A DNA stretch of 64,000 bases from UBA830 sp038146925 (GCA_038146925.1 JAYQSP010000008.1:124001-188000); one strand, 5' to 3'; shown: positions 14,250 through 23,243, counted from the stretch's first letter. Numbers and translations: made by a program. The notes: generated by a model from the letters alone, not told the origin.

Positions 14250-15491
14250 TCAGGCGCCTTCGACCAGAGTCTCGCGCTCGATCGGTTTGTCGTTTATCGG
14301 ATAGTTCATCAGCGATGCGACGAGCCCCATGACGATGGCGGCCCACCAGACGGCGTTGTAATTGCCGAACAGGTCGAAGAAGTAGCCTGCCGCGTAAATA
14401 CCGATAAAGCTGCCCAGCTGATGCGCAACGAAGGCGAAGCCGAACAACATGCCCATGTTCTTCAGCCCGAACACCTGCGCGACAATGGATCCCGTCAGCG
14501 GTACGGTGCCGAGCCACAACAGCCCCATCACGGCCGAGAACACGATCACACTGGTCGAAGAGATCGGCATCAGAATGAACGCGATCATGATCAGCGAGCG
14601 CAGGGAATACAGCCAGCACAAAAGGTATTTCTGGCGGAACTTGCCGCCCATCGCACCCCAGGTAAACGTACCGATGATATTGAAGGCCCCGATCAGCGAC
14701 AAAGACCAGGCGGCGACCGTGGTGTCGACTTCCAGACTGGTCAGCATGTTCGGGAAGTGCGTGCCGATGAACATGGTCTGCAGGCCGCAGACGAAATACC
14801 CGCTGGTCAGCAGCACGTAGCCGCGATGGGTAAATGCCTCGCGGATGGCGGCGCCGGTGGACAGTTCGACCACGGCGGGGCCGGTATTGGCTTCGGCTTT
14901 CCGCGTCATCATCACATAGGCCAGCGGCACGATCAGCGCGGTCATCGCGGCCATCACATACAGCATGATGACCCAGCCCTGGGCGTCGATCACCGCCTGG
15001 CCCATGGGGATCATGATGACCTGGCCGGACGATCCGCCGGCGCTAGCGATGCCAAGATACAGATTGCGCTTTTCCGGGCTCACCGCGCGGCTGACCGCCG
15101 ACAGGATGATCGGGAACATGGCGCCCGACATGGCGAAACCGGTAAACACGCCGATCGAAAGATGCGCCATCCACGGCGTTGTCGACACCGTCATCATCAC
15201 CAGCCCGATGGTGTAGAGAATCCCCGCCGCGGCGATGACCCTGCCCGTGCCGTATTTGTCGGCGATATTGCCGGCGATCGGGGTGCCGATACCCCAGAAT
15301 AGCGACTGCAGCGCGATCGACAGCGACAGGATCTTCAGCTGGTTGGGTCCGAACAATTCGTTCGACGCATCCGGTAGCCACAGCCCGAACGTCATCCGCG
15401 CGCCGAGCGACAGGAAGACGATGGTCGTGCCGGCCAACAGGATGACGAAAGGCGTGCGCCAGTTTGGCGCGGGGGAAGCAGGGTTGTTCAT
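14250..15491 (-). CDS. MFS transporter (first of a tandem pair)
   Basis: 413 residues, about twelve membrane helices, with hydrophobic segments spread over the whole chain and a cytoplasmic middle loop (MMTRKAEANTGPAVVEL). It is the monocarboxylate/oxalate-type MFS subgroup (FGLWLPDASNELFG, SLSIALQSLFWGIGTPIAG). It closely resembles the next gene at 15.6 kb: compare SLSLIGAFNIIGTFTWGAMG with SLIGLFNIFGTLLWGALG. It probably imports an organic acid. A 17-bp motif 21 bp upstream of the start is shared with the VOC/monooxygenase operon at 2.6 kb, which suggests joint control (inference). Confidence 0.9.
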   Translation of the reverse strand: MNNPASPAPNWRTPFVILLAGTTIVFLSLGARMTFGLWLPDASNELFGPNQLKILSLSIALQSLFWGIGTPIAGNIADKYGTGRVIAAAGILYTIGLVMMTVSTTPWMAHLSIGVFTGFAMSGAMFPIILSAVSRAVSPEKRNLYLGIASAGGSSGQVIMIPMGQAVIDAQGWVIMLYVMAAMTALIVPLAYVMMTRKAEANTGPAVVELSTGAAIREAFTHRGYVLLTSGYFVCGLQTMFIGTHFPNMLTSLEVDTTVAAWSLSLIGAFNIIGTFTWGAMGGKFRQKYLLCWLYSLRSLIMIAFILMPISSTSVIVFSAVMGLLWLGTVPLTGSIVAQVFGLKNMGMLFGFAFVAHQLGSFIGIYAAGYFFDLFGNYNAVWWAAIVMGLVASLMNYPINDKPIERETLVEGA

Positions 15492-15512
15492 GCTGCGTTT
15501 ATGCCTTTTTGC

Positions 15513-15529
15513 CGGTCAGCCGTCTAATC
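15513..15529 (-). promoter_or_regulatory. Shared 17-bp intergenic motif, copy 2
   Basis: On the plus strand this reads CCGGTCAGCCGTCTAAT, one mismatch from 2562-2578. It sits 21 bp upstream of the MFS start, in the opposite orientation relative to its gene compared with copy 1. A chance 16/17 match placed in two short promoter regions of one window is improbable, so a common operator is the simplest reading. Confidence 0.45.
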
Positions 15530-15565
15530 CGTTTTGCGTGACCCGTTGATGACGAACCGGCGGCT

Positions 15566-16780
15566 TTACGCCTCCGCTGCCTGCATCCGTTCGACCGGCT
15601 TGTCATCGATCGGAAAATGCAGAGCCGCGGCGACGATTCCGAGCAGGACGCCGATCCACCAGATGGTGTCGTAAGAGCCCGTGCTTTCGAAGAATACGCC
15701 GCCCAGCCAGGCGCCGGCGAAGCTGCCGAGCTGATGGCTGAAGAACACGATGCCGGTTAGCGTCGCCATGTACTTCAGCCCGAAGATGCGCGCCACCAGG
15801 CCGGATGTCAGCGGCACGGTGGCGAGCCATAGCAGGCCGATGGCGGCGGCGAAAAGGTATGTACTTACCGGCGTGACCGGCAGCAGGATAAACACCGACA
15901 GCACGGTCGAGCGCAGCAGGTAAATCGACGTCAGCAGGTATTTCATGCGCCACTTGCCGCCCAGCGCGCCCCACAGAAGCGTTCCGAAGATGTTGAACAG
16001 TCCGATCAGCGACAGCGCGGTGGCGCCGACCCAGGGGTCCTGTCCGGCTTCGGTCAGGAAATTCGGCAAATGGGTGCCCAGGAACATCACCTGATAGCCG
16101 CACACGAAATACCCTGCGGTCAGCAGCAGGAAACCGCGATGGGTCATCGCTTCGCCGAGGGCTTCGGTCAGTTTCTGTTCGGGCGCTGCGTTCGGGTCGG
16201 CGGCTTCCCGCTTCGGGTCCTTCATCGCGGTAGACAGCAGCACGATCAGCGAGACCATACAGCCGAAGATGATCGCAGTGACTGCCCAGCCGTAGCCGCT
16301 GATGAAAAACTGGCCCATGGGCACCAGCGCCAGCTGCCCCGACGAGCCGGCGGCGCTGCCGATGCCGAGGAACAGGCTGCGGCGCCTGGCATCGACCCGC
16401 TTGGTGATCGCCGCCAGGATGATCGGAAAGCCCGTAGCGCTGAGGCCGAGGCCCAGCATCAGCCCGGCGGTCAGGTGCATGTGGACCGGCGTCTGTACCA
16501 GCGACATCAGGATCAGGCCCGCGGCGTACAGCGTTCCGCCCAGCGCGATCATCCGTGCCGTGCCATAGCGTTCGGCCAGCGAGGCCGTGATCGGGGTGGT
16601 CAGCCCCCAGATAACGGCCTGCAGTCCGATGGCGAAGGAGAAATCGCCGACGCTGATACTTGCCGATTCCGTCATCGGGTCGAGCAGGATCCCGAAGATG
16701 TTGCGTGCGCCGAAGCTGATGAACAGGATAATGGTGCCGCAGGTCAGAACGACCATCGGCGTGCGCCAGGAGCCTTGCAT
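15566..16780 (-). CDS. MFS transporter (second of a tandem pair)
   Basis: 404 residues from the ATG at 16780; the frame is open further upstream, but the N-terminal membrane segment (MQGSWRTPMVVLTCGTIIL) begins here. About twelve membrane helices, with the same family layout as its neighbour (FGARNIFGILLDPMTES, GLQAVIWGLTTPITASLAER, TAGYFVCGYQVMFLGTHLPN). The two genes lie head to tail with 74 bp between them and probably arose by tandem duplication. Organic-acid uptake for the adjacent catabolic genes is likely but not shown. Confidence 0.9.
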   Translation of the reverse strand: MQGSWRTPMVVLTCGTIILFISFGARNIFGILLDPMTESASISVGDFSFAIGLQAVIWGLTTPITASLAERYGTARMIALGGTLYAAGLILMSLVQTPVHMHLTAGLMLGLGLSATGFPIILAAITKRVDARRRSLFLGIGSAAGSSGQLALVPMGQFFISGYGWAVTAIIFGCMVSLIVLLSTAMKDPKREAADPNAAPEQKLTEALGEAMTHRGFLLLTAGYFVCGYQVMFLGTHLPNFLTEAGQDPWVGATALSLIGLFNIFGTLLWGALGGKWRMKYLLTSIYLLRSTVLSVFILLPVTPVSTYLFAAAIGLLWLATVPLTSGLVARIFGLKYMATLTGIVFFSHQLGSFAGAWLGGVFFESTGSYDTIWWIGVLLGIVAAALHFPIDDKPVERMQAAEA

Positions 16781-16910
16781 AAGCGGATAAATCCTTCGAG
16801 TTTCGTGTGTCACACTAGCCCAAAACCCGGCTCTGTACCACGTGCGGGTCATGCACGGAGCGCATAGATGCCTTTTGCGAAAAAGGAGAGAATTTCGCGC
16901 TGGTACCGTC

Positions 16911-17966
16911 TTAGGCAGACAATCTGTGCGGAACCGGGTTGTATTCGCCGATGATCCGGTCGACAGGCAGATGCACAGACACGGTCGTGCCGATGCCCGG
17001 TTCACTCTCCAGTTCGAAAACGCCGCCATGCAGTTCCGTCAGTGTTTTGCAAAGCGGTAATCCCAGACCCGTGCCCTCGAATTTCCGGTTGATGCTGCTG
17101 TCCACCTGGCGGAATGTCGAGAGTGCGACTGGAATGTCTTCGGGCGCAATACCAATGCCGGTATCCGAGACGCGCAGCTCGCAGCCCTTTTCGTTAAATA
17201 CGCTCGAAATCGCGATCTCGCCGCCTTCCGGGGTGAATTTGATGCTGTTGGACAGAAGGTTCGTCAGAATCTGCTTCAGTTTCTGTTCGTCTGCATAAAG
17301 GGCAGGCGGCCCGTCTGCCAGTACCATGCGCAGGCTAAGCTGTTTTTCCGCTGATTTTTGTTTCATCAGGGAAACGCAGGATTCCACGACATATTGTACG
17401 TCTACCGTTTCTTCCCGCAACTCCACCTTACCGGCTTCGATCTTCGAGATGTCGAGAACGTCGTTGATGGTGCCCATCAATTGCTTGCCGGCCTGACTGA
17501 TGTGTTCAAGATAATCGGTATAGCGGGCATTACTGATCGGGCCGAAGGTTTCTGTCCGCATGGCATCAGAAAACCCGATGATCGCATTCAGGGGCGTACG
17601 CAGTTCATGGCTCATATTGGCCAGAAATTCAGACTTGATCCGGTTGGCGAGATCGGCTTCTTCCTTGGCGAATAAAAGTTCCGCTTCGGTTCTTTTTCGC
17701 TGGTCGATCTCGGTCTTGAGGTCCGCGGCGATCTTCTGCTCCGCAGCAAGACGTTCCATCAGCTGACGTCGATTACGAATGACCAGAAACGATATGATGA
17801 ATCCGGAAATCGCTCCGATGCACATTCCCGGTATCAGCGCCGTCGACGGAACGTTTTCGAACCCTACAGCCCGCCCCATCACGTTGTAGGCGATGGTACT
17901 AACGACGCCGCCGCCAAGGGCCGTAACACAGACGCACCACCGATAATTAGAAAACCACCTACGCAT
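16911..17966 (-). CDS. Membrane-bound sensor histidine kinase
   Basis: 351 residues from the ATG at 17966; a TTG two codons upstream is possible. Two membrane helices (about residues 11-30 and 44-64) leave only a very short periplasmic loop. A coiled-coil stretch leads to the HisKA domain with the phospho-accepting His120 in SHELRTPLN. The HATPase_c domain shows the N box (LTNLLSNSIKFT), G1 (VSDTGIGI) and G2 (GTGLGLPL). There is no receiver domain and no adjacent response regulator, so it is an orphan kinase. The tiny external loop suggests sensing within the membrane or cytoplasm. It resembles PleC/DivJ-type alphaproteobacterial kinases in its core. Confidence 0.9.
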   Translation of the reverse strand: MRRWFSNYRWCVCVTALGGGVVSTIAYNVMGRAVGFENVPSTALIPGMCIGAISGFIISFLVIRNRRQLMERLAAEQKIAADLKTEIDQRKRTEAELLFAKEEADLANRIKSEFLANMSHELRTPLNAIIGFSDAMRTETFGPISNARYTDYLEHISQAGKQLMGTINDVLDISKIEAGKVELREETVDVQYVVESCVSLMKQKSAEKQLSLRMVLADGPPALYADEQKLKQILTNLLSNSIKFTPEGGEIAISSVFNEKGCELRVSDTGIGIAPEDIPVALSTFRQVDSSINRKFEGTGLGLPLCKTLTELHGGVFELESEPGIGTTVSVHLPVDRIIGEYNPVPHRLSA

Positions 17967-18139
17967 AACCAACTACCCATAAATTACACTACACACTTAC
18001 CGCCGACACTAATTGGAAGACGAGAAATTGGCAATTTCTATCGCCAATCATTACAAACGCGTTTTCGTCGCGTCATTTCCACCTGTCGGACCATCGCCTG
18101 ACCGGATTTTTTTTAGCCGTGTTTGCAGGAAACGAATAA

Positions 18140-18913
18140 GTGCCTTTCGCAGAAAACGGTGCCGTCCGGCTGAACTACAACGTTGTGGGCGCCGGTCCCG
18201 ATGTCATGCTGATACATGCCAATCCGTTCGACCGGCGGCTTTGGCGCTTCCAGGTGGAGGACTTTTCCGACCGCTACCGCATGGTTGCGATGGATCTGCG
18301 GGGCTACGGAGCGTCGGACAAACCGGACGATCCGTTCACCTTCGACGACATGATGGCCGACGTTCTTGCGGTGTGCGACGCGGCCGGCGTGAAACGCGCG
18401 ATCTTCATGGGGGCGAGCGTTGGCTCGTCGCTGTCGCTACGGATTGCGCTGGATGTCCCGGATCGGGTGTCGCAACTGGTGCTGGTCGGCGGAAATGCCG
18501 GGGTGGCGTCGTCCGGTGCGGCGCGGATCGCAGGTTACGAGAACAACGGTATGGCCTACCGCGCGGCGCACATCCAAGATCTGGTTGCGCCGGGGTTTGC
18601 CGACACGCGACGCGGCAGGATCCTGATCGATGTTTTTCTGCGCGACGACGTGGCGCTGAACCCGGCGACCATCGTCAACGTCTTCCGCGCCATGGAAGGC
18701 CGCGACATGACCGACCGCCTGGCGTCGCTGTCAGTGCCGACGCTGGTGGTCAACGGCGAGCACGATCTGTCTCTCGCGGGTGGCCGCCGCACCGCTGAGC
18801 TTGCGCCCGATGCCCGGCACGTCGTATTGCCGGGGGCAGGGCATGTCTGCAACTACGAAGACCCGGATGCGTTCAACGTTCTGTTGCGGGAGGTGTTGGA
18901 GGGCGTGGGATGA
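18140..18913 (+). CDS. Alpha/beta hydrolase
   Basis: 257 residues, GTG start at 18140 with AGGAA nine bases upstream. The alpha/beta hydrolase triad is visible: Ser93 in the nucleophile elbow GASVG, Asp in NGEHD (about residue 217) and His in GAGHVC (about residue 241), with the oxyanion-hole segment HANPFDRRLW near residue 27. The overall pattern (MDLRGYGASDKPDD) fits 3-oxoadipate enol-lactonase or other C-C/ester hydrolases of aromatic pathways. No closer assignment is possible from sequence alone. It stands alone, followed by a palindromic repeat. Confidence 0.88.
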   Translation: MPFAENGAVRLNYNVVGAGPDVMLIHANPFDRRLWRFQVEDFSDRYRMVAMDLRGYGASDKPDDPFTFDDMMADVLAVCDAAGVKRAIFMGASVGSSLSLRIALDVPDRVSQLVLVGGNAGVASSGAARIAGYENNGMAYRAAHIQDLVAPGFADTRRGRILIDVFLRDDVALNPATIVNVFRAMEGRDMTDRLASLSVPTLVVNGEHDLSLAGGRRTAELAPDARHVVLPGAGHVCNYEDPDAFNVLLREVLEGVG

Positions 18914-18928
18914 AGATCGAGATAATGT

Positions 18929-19040
18929 TCCCTCGCCCCTACGGGGAGAGGGCTAGGGAGAGGGGGAAGGCCTATCAAGCTGACAGCCTTCGGCGATACA
19001 GATCACCCTCTCCCTAACCCTCCCCTCAAGGGGGAGGGGA
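18929..19040. repeat. Intergenic palindromic repeat (MITE/REP-like), copy A
   Basis: About 110 bp with near-perfect inverted arms. GGGGAGAGGGCTAGGGAGAG near the left end pairs with CACCCTCTCCCTAACCCTCC near the right end, and each arm carries its own short hairpin (CCCCTACGGGG, CCCCTCAAGGGG). A related copy lies at 20.62 kb on the other side of the UbiD gene. No coding sequence is seen within it. Confidence 0.7.
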
Positions 19041-19068
19041 TGAAAGTATACCGGTGGCCAAAGCTCTC

Positions 19069-20547
19069 TCAATCCATCAGATAGCCGAATTTCTCCCGCG
19101 CTTCGCGCAGCACGTCCGGGCCGGGTGCGTTGACGGTCGGGAACTGGTCCTTCCAGTGATAGGGCTTGCAGGCGTCGATGATGGCGCGGCTGTTGGTGAT
19201 GTCGCCATTGGCCTTCTGTTCCGGCGTCAGGCGCGGATCGGCAGGTGAGGTCCAGGCGCCTTTCACGATATCGATGGTGGTTGCCGGATCGCAGCGCGTG
19301 CACATGGCCCAGATCAGCTGCTCCAGGTTTGTGACGTCGATATCCTCGTCGACGACGATGATGAAGCGGTTGGCGTAATTCGATGCCTGGCACTGGGCGG
19401 CGATGTGGCCGGCCTGCTTGGAATGACCGGGATAGCGCTGTTTGATCGACACACCGTGCAGCAGTCGCGACGCGCCGATTTCGTGGCACCACACGCCGGT
19501 GACGTCCGGTACGCCCGCCTCGGCGAGGTTCTGTTTAAGCATGGCTGAGCGCAGCACGGCGCGATAGCGGGCCATTTCGTCCGATCCCTGGCCCATGGGC
19601 GGCACGCCGAGGATGATCGGATCGTTGCGGTGATAGATCGCCTCGACCTCCAGCACCGGTTCCGGGTGTTCGCCGCTGGCGTAATAGCCCGTCCATTCGC
19701 CGAACGGGCCTTCGTTCTTTACCTTGCCTTCGTGCAGATAGCCTTCGAGGACGATTTCCGCGTTGGCGGGGAAGGGCAGGCCGGTGATCTTTCCGGCGAC
19801 GCATTCGACCGCCTTGCCGCGGATGCCGCCCACGATATCGAGCTCGAACGTGCCGTAGGGCGCTTCGGCGCCGCCGTTGAAGAAGGCGATCGGCTCGCCG
19901 CCGATGACCATCACGACCGGGCAGGGTTCGCCCTTCGCCCAGTGCTTGTTGCGATGCACGTAACCGTGCTTGCCGGTGACCATGAAGCAGCCGACGGATT
20001 TTTTGTCGTGTATCATGGCGCGATAAGCGCCGCAGTTCATCCAGCCTTCGTCGGGGTCGCGGGTGACCGTATAGGTGCCCGTGCCGATATAGCGCCCGCC
20101 GTCTTCGGGATGCCACATCGGGGTGGGAAATTTCATCAGATCGACATCGTCGCCGGTCACGATGTTTTCGAAGACCGGGCCGTCATCGACCATCACATGA
20201 GGGATTGTCTTGCGTTCCTTCACGAAGGCATCGAAGCAGCCGTCCGACAATTCCTGTTTTGTCAGGTGGTCGGGGAAACCCAGCGTCATATTTCGCCGGA
20301 CGCCGCCGAACACGTTGATCAGCAAACGGAAACCTTCCGGGCAGCCGGGCACCTTGTCGAACAGCACGGCCGGGCCGTCGTCCTCGCGGATGACGACTTC
20401 GGCGGCGAGGCCGATATCCTTTTCCCAGGACGCGCCGTCGACGCGTTTCAGTTCGCCGAGCCGGTCTGCCTGTTCGATCCATTCCCGCAGATCTTCATAG
20501 GTGAATTGCTGGGCGGTGTTGGCGCGGGACTGGTCGGTGGTATTCAT
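19069..20547 (-). CDS. UbiD family (prenyl-FMN) decarboxylase 1
   Basis: 492 residues from the ATG at 20547, the usual UbiD size. The family's catalytic residues are in place: Arg176 (NCGAYR) and the pair Glu279/Glu284 in NEGPFGEWTGYY, equivalent to the Arg173, Glu277 and Glu282 of UbiD. Other landmarks are LGELKRV at the N-terminus and VVDEDIDVTNLEQLIWAM. The enzyme should use prenylated FMN to decarboxylate or carboxylate an aromatic or alpha,beta-unsaturated acid. The prFMN synthase UbiX is not encoded in the window. The gene stands alone between two copies of a palindromic repeat, and the ubiquinone pathway need not be its role, given a second UbiD next door. Confidence 0.92.
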   Translation of the reverse strand: MNTTDQSRANTAQQFTYEDLREWIEQADRLGELKRVDGASWEKDIGLAAEVVIREDDGPAVLFDKVPGCPEGFRLLINVFGGVRRNMTLGFPDHLTKQELSDGCFDAFVKERKTIPHVMVDDGPVFENIVTGDDVDLMKFPTPMWHPEDGGRYIGTGTYTVTRDPDEGWMNCGAYRAMIHDKKSVGCFMVTGKHGYVHRNKHWAKGEPCPVVMVIGGEPIAFFNGGAEAPYGTFELDIVGGIRGKAVECVAGKITGLPFPANAEIVLEGYLHEGKVKNEGPFGEWTGYYASGEHPEPVLEVEAIYHRNDPIILGVPPMGQGSDEMARYRAVLRSAMLKQNLAEAGVPDVTGVWCHEIGASRLLHGVSIKQRYPGHSKQAGHIAAQCQASNYANRFIIVVDEDIDVTNLEQLIWAMCTRCDPATTIDIVKGAWTSPADPRLTPEQKANGDITNSRAIIDACKPYHWKDQFPTVNAPGPDVLREAREKFGYLMD

Positions 20548-20623
20548 GATCGGTTCTTCCGTTTTTATCGAGGGGTGATTGTAGAAAATTTTCTTACTCG
20601 CCGTAATGGGCAACCACCGCCTG

Positions 20624-20729
20624 AATCCCCTTGCTCCATCGGGAAGAGGGCTCGGGAGAGGGGGATAAAGGCATTGCTTCACCCTCTCCCTAGCCTCTTC
20701 ACCCGCTCTTCGCGGCTTCAGAGGGGATT
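20624..20729. repeat. Intergenic palindromic repeat (MITE/REP-like), copy B
   Basis: 106 bp bounded by AATCCCCT and its exact reverse complement AGGGGATT. Inside are GGGAAGAGGGCTCGGGAGAG and CACCCTCTCCCTAGCCTCTT as opposing arms, plus a CCGCTCTTCGCGG hairpin. It shares the core and arrangement of copy A, including the GAGAGGGGGA centre. It fills most of the gap between the two UbiD-type loci. Confidence 0.7.
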
Positions 20730-20743
20730 AGGTTTCTAATGGC

Positions 20744-20920
20744 TCAATTCTCTAACAATTCCTTGGCGTCCGACGACGCGAATTCGTGTCTGCAGCCGGG
20801 GCAGATCAGGTCGACGTCTTTCATCCGCAGCAGTGCGGGCGCGACGTGAAACCAGTGATCGCATTTCGGGCATTGCGCCCACGTGGCGTTGCCGGGTTTT
20901 TCAAAAGGGGCGTCGGTCAT
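20744..20920 (-). CDS. Small zinc-ribbon protein linked to UbiD-type decarboxylase
   Basis: 58 residues from the ATG at 20920. Cys17, Cys20, Cys40 and Cys43 (CPKC and CPGC) form a treble-clef/zinc-ribbon-like pair. It begins 8 bp after the stop of UbiD 2 and is last in the operon PhyH-UbiD 2-zinc ribbon. Some UbiD-type hydroxyarylic acid decarboxylases (the BsdBCD/VdcBCD type) have a small Cys-rich D subunit, so this may be an accessory subunit. Similarity beyond the CxxC pair is not evident, and a generic zinc-finger protein is the alternative. Confidence 0.7.
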   Translation of the reverse strand: MTDAPFEKPGNATWAQCPKCDHWFHVAPALLRMKDVDLICPGCRHEFASSDAKELLEN

Positions 20921-20928
20921 GCGCTTTC

Positions 20929-22341
20929 TCAGCTTGGCCAGTCGGACATGTCGATGCCGTCGAGCGCCGCGTTGGCGGCGGCGAGCGCCTCGTCCGATAC
21001 CCGGTTGCGCGGCGCCACCGGTTTCGGCTGTCCCGGTCGCGGGGCGACCGGCAGGGTGGCGTCGATGGCGGCTTTGGTGATGGTGTTGCCCGCGGCGGGC
21101 GCCGAGGGGTCGAGCGGAGCCAGCGTCAGCCCGTCGAGGCGCATCACGTCGCGGTGCCACTGCACCCGGGTCGCCATCGCCCACATGACCTGGCGATCAT
21201 CGAAAACGTCGATATCCTCGTCGAAGGCGTAGACGGCTTTCAGGCGGCGAAAGGCAATCGCGGCCATCATGGCGTCGCGCACTTCGCCGGGACGCGGGTC
21301 CCTGAACTGCAGATAGGCGTGAAACCGCCGGCCCGAGACCGGCACGTGCACGTTGATCAATGACGGCGAGACCTGCCTGGCGAGAGAATAGACGTAACCT
21401 TCCATGCCCATATTGTCGGGCACCAGATGATCCGCCAGACCGGAGCCGCAATCGTGATAGATCGCGTCTTTGCGCCGCGTGATGCAGGTCACCTCGACCA
21501 CCGGATTGGGAATTTGCGGGCCCTGATAGCCCGAAAATTCCGCGAACGGTCCTTCCGCTTCGATCCGGTTCGGCGGCAGAAAGCCCTCGATCACGATTTC
21601 CGCGTCAGCCGGTACCATGATTTTGTCGCCATGGGTGACGGACGGGACCAGCCGCAGCGCTTCGCCCAGCGCGCCGCCGGCGACGCCCCAGTGGCTTTCC
21701 GGATAGCCGAGCTTGGACTGTGCGCCCATTTCGACCGCCGGGTGATGGCCGACCCAGATCGCGACCGGGCAGGGTTCGTTTTTTTTCCAGAATTTCCGCA
21801 GGTTGATCATGTTGTGCGACGTTTCAAGCATGTAGCAGCCCATCAGTCGCGGGCCGCGCACCCAAAGGCGCTGGATGCCCATGTTGTCGGTTCCCGTATC
21901 GGGGTCGTAGGTCACGACATGGCCGCAGGTGACGTAGTGTCCCGCATCCCCGTCGTGCTGGCGGAGTGCTGGCAAGACCTGCAGATCGGCGGCGTCGCCT
22001 TCCTCGACGATTTCGCGCACCGGAGCGGATGCCGCGTTGACGATCACCGGATCGATCGCCTTCGACGACAGCCCGGCCATCTCGCGCGCCGAGTTACGAT
22101 GATCGTCGATGCCCATGGCTTTGGCCGACAGTTCCCGGCTGGCGAACAGATTGGTCAGCACCGGCATGTCCGAGATGCTGCCGTCGGGCAGTTTCGGCCG
22201 GCGCACCAGGATCGCCGGGTTGGCGTTCTTCGTGGCCATGACGTGCTGCAACGCCGTGATTTCCTGCTCCACAGCCATTGGCTGATCGGGCCGGAAAATC
22301 GCGTTGTCGATTTCGTTCAGATAGCTGCGCAGGTCGGTCAT
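20929..22341 (-). CDS. UbiD family (prenyl-FMN) decarboxylase 2
   Basis: 470 residues from the ATG at 22341, whose first codon overlaps the stop of the PhyH gene (ATGA). Arg158 (NMGIQR) and Glu263/Glu268 (AEGPFAEFSGYQG) occupy the UbiD catalytic positions. It is clearly divergent from UbiD 1 (different N-terminus, HYVTCGHVVTYDPDTG, SHWGVAGGALGEALRLVPS), so the two should act on different acids. Its C-terminus is longer and proline-rich. Coupling to a PhyH oxygenase upstream and a zinc-ribbon protein downstream suggests a small pathway: oxygenation followed by decarboxylation (inference). Confidence 0.9.
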   Translation of the reverse strand: MTDLRSYLNEIDNAIFRPDQPMAVEQEITALQHVMATKNANPAILVRRPKLPDGSISDMPVLTNLFASRELSAKAMGIDDHRNSAREMAGLSSKAIDPVIVNAASAPVREIVEEGDAADLQVLPALRQHDGDAGHYVTCGHVVTYDPDTGTDNMGIQRLWVRGPRLMGCYMLETSHNMINLRKFWKKNEPCPVAIWVGHHPAVEMGAQSKLGYPESHWGVAGGALGEALRLVPSVTHGDKIMVPADAEIVIEGFLPPNRIEAEGPFAEFSGYQGPQIPNPVVEVTCITRRKDAIYHDCGSGLADHLVPDNMGMEGYVYSLARQVSPSLINVHVPVSGRRFHAYLQFRDPRPGEVRDAMMAAIAFRRLKAVYAFDEDIDVFDDRQVMWAMATRVQWHRDVMRLDGLTLAPLDPSAPAAGNTITKAAIDATLPVAPRPGQPKPVAPRNRVSDEALAAANAALDGIDMSDWPS

Positions 22342-23177
22342 TCGGCGGCGGTGTTTCTTTCCGCTTCGGAGACGTTTTCGGGATCGACGTAGGAATTCCA
22401 GAAATCGTTGTAATACTTCAGGTTCTCCGGGTCGAGATCGCGCTCCGGCAGCGGATCGCGGTTCCAGAAACCGTAAGTGTCTTCGCCGCGGACCAGGATC
22501 GCGGTATTCAGTTCGTTGGTCGGTTTGACGTGCGTCGGGCAGAAGACGAACAGGATGCCGACGCGTCGCCGGTCGCTGGTATTCGGTTCGGACGAATGGG
22601 CCAAGCGGAAATGATGCAGCGTGCATTCGCCCGGTTCCAGCTCGACGTTGATTGCACCTGTTTCGTCGAACTGATCGGTCGAGATGCATTGTCCGCGCGA
22701 CAGCATGTTCTGCGGGTCGTGGGTTTCCTCGTGCGTCATCTCCGGGTCGTTGTGGCTGCCCGGCAGGTATTTCAGGCAGCCGTTATCGGCATGACTGTCG
22801 GTGATCGCGATCCAGGCGCTCCACACTTCCATCGGGTCGTAGCCGAAATAGGCTGAATCCTGATGCCAGGTGACGAAGCGGGGATCGTGGGCGTCCTTCG
22901 GCCAGATGGCACAGGTGGTCAGCAGAATGTTCGGGCCGACCAGGTCTTCGATGGCGTCGAGCAGCGTCGGAGTTGTGCCAAGCTCGAACAGCCATTTGAA
23001 CAGGACGTGCGGTTTGACCGACAGCAGTTCGGGCACGTCCTTGCCCTGACGTGACTCGACCGCTTCATAAGTGTCGCGAATCTCCGCCGCCCGGCCGGGT
23101 TCCATGATCCTTACCGGAAAGACGCACCCGTCCGTTTGCGCGCGCGCCAGTTGATCGTCTGTCAGAATTTTCGGCAT
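22338..23177 (-). CDS. Phytanoyl-CoA dioxygenase (PhyH) family protein
   Basis: 279 residues. The Fe(II)/2-oxoglutarate site is visible: His105 and Asp107 in TWHQDSAYFGY, the distal His (about 194) in HHFRLAHSSEP, and a basic residue shortly after (RRR, 203-205) for 2-oxoglutarate. KYLPGSHNDPE is the usual family loop. The product should hydroxylate a small molecule in the cytoplasm. It is first in the operon and overlaps the UbiD 2 start by 4 bp. The family is broad (phytanoyl-CoA, ectoine, many secondary metabolites), so the substrate is not predictable. Confidence 0.9.
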   Translation of the reverse strand: MPKILTDDQLARAQTDGCVFPVRIMEPGRAAEIRDTYEAVESRQGKDVPELLSVKPHVLFKWLFELGTTPTLLDAIEDLVGPNILLTTCAIWPKDAHDPRFVTWHQDSAYFGYDPMEVWSAWIAITDSHADNGCLKYLPGSHNDPEMTHEETHDPQNMLSRGQCISTDQFDETGAINVELEPGECTLHHFRLAHSSEPNTSDRRRVGILFVFCPTHVKPTNELNTAILVRGEDTYGFWNRDPLPERDLDPENLKYYNDFWNSYVDPENVSEAERNTAAE

Positions 23178-23243
23178 ATCCGTTTTCCCTCGCGGTGCAC
23201 GGTGAAAGAATGGCCGAGGGTCCGGACGGTGTCCAGTCGATGC

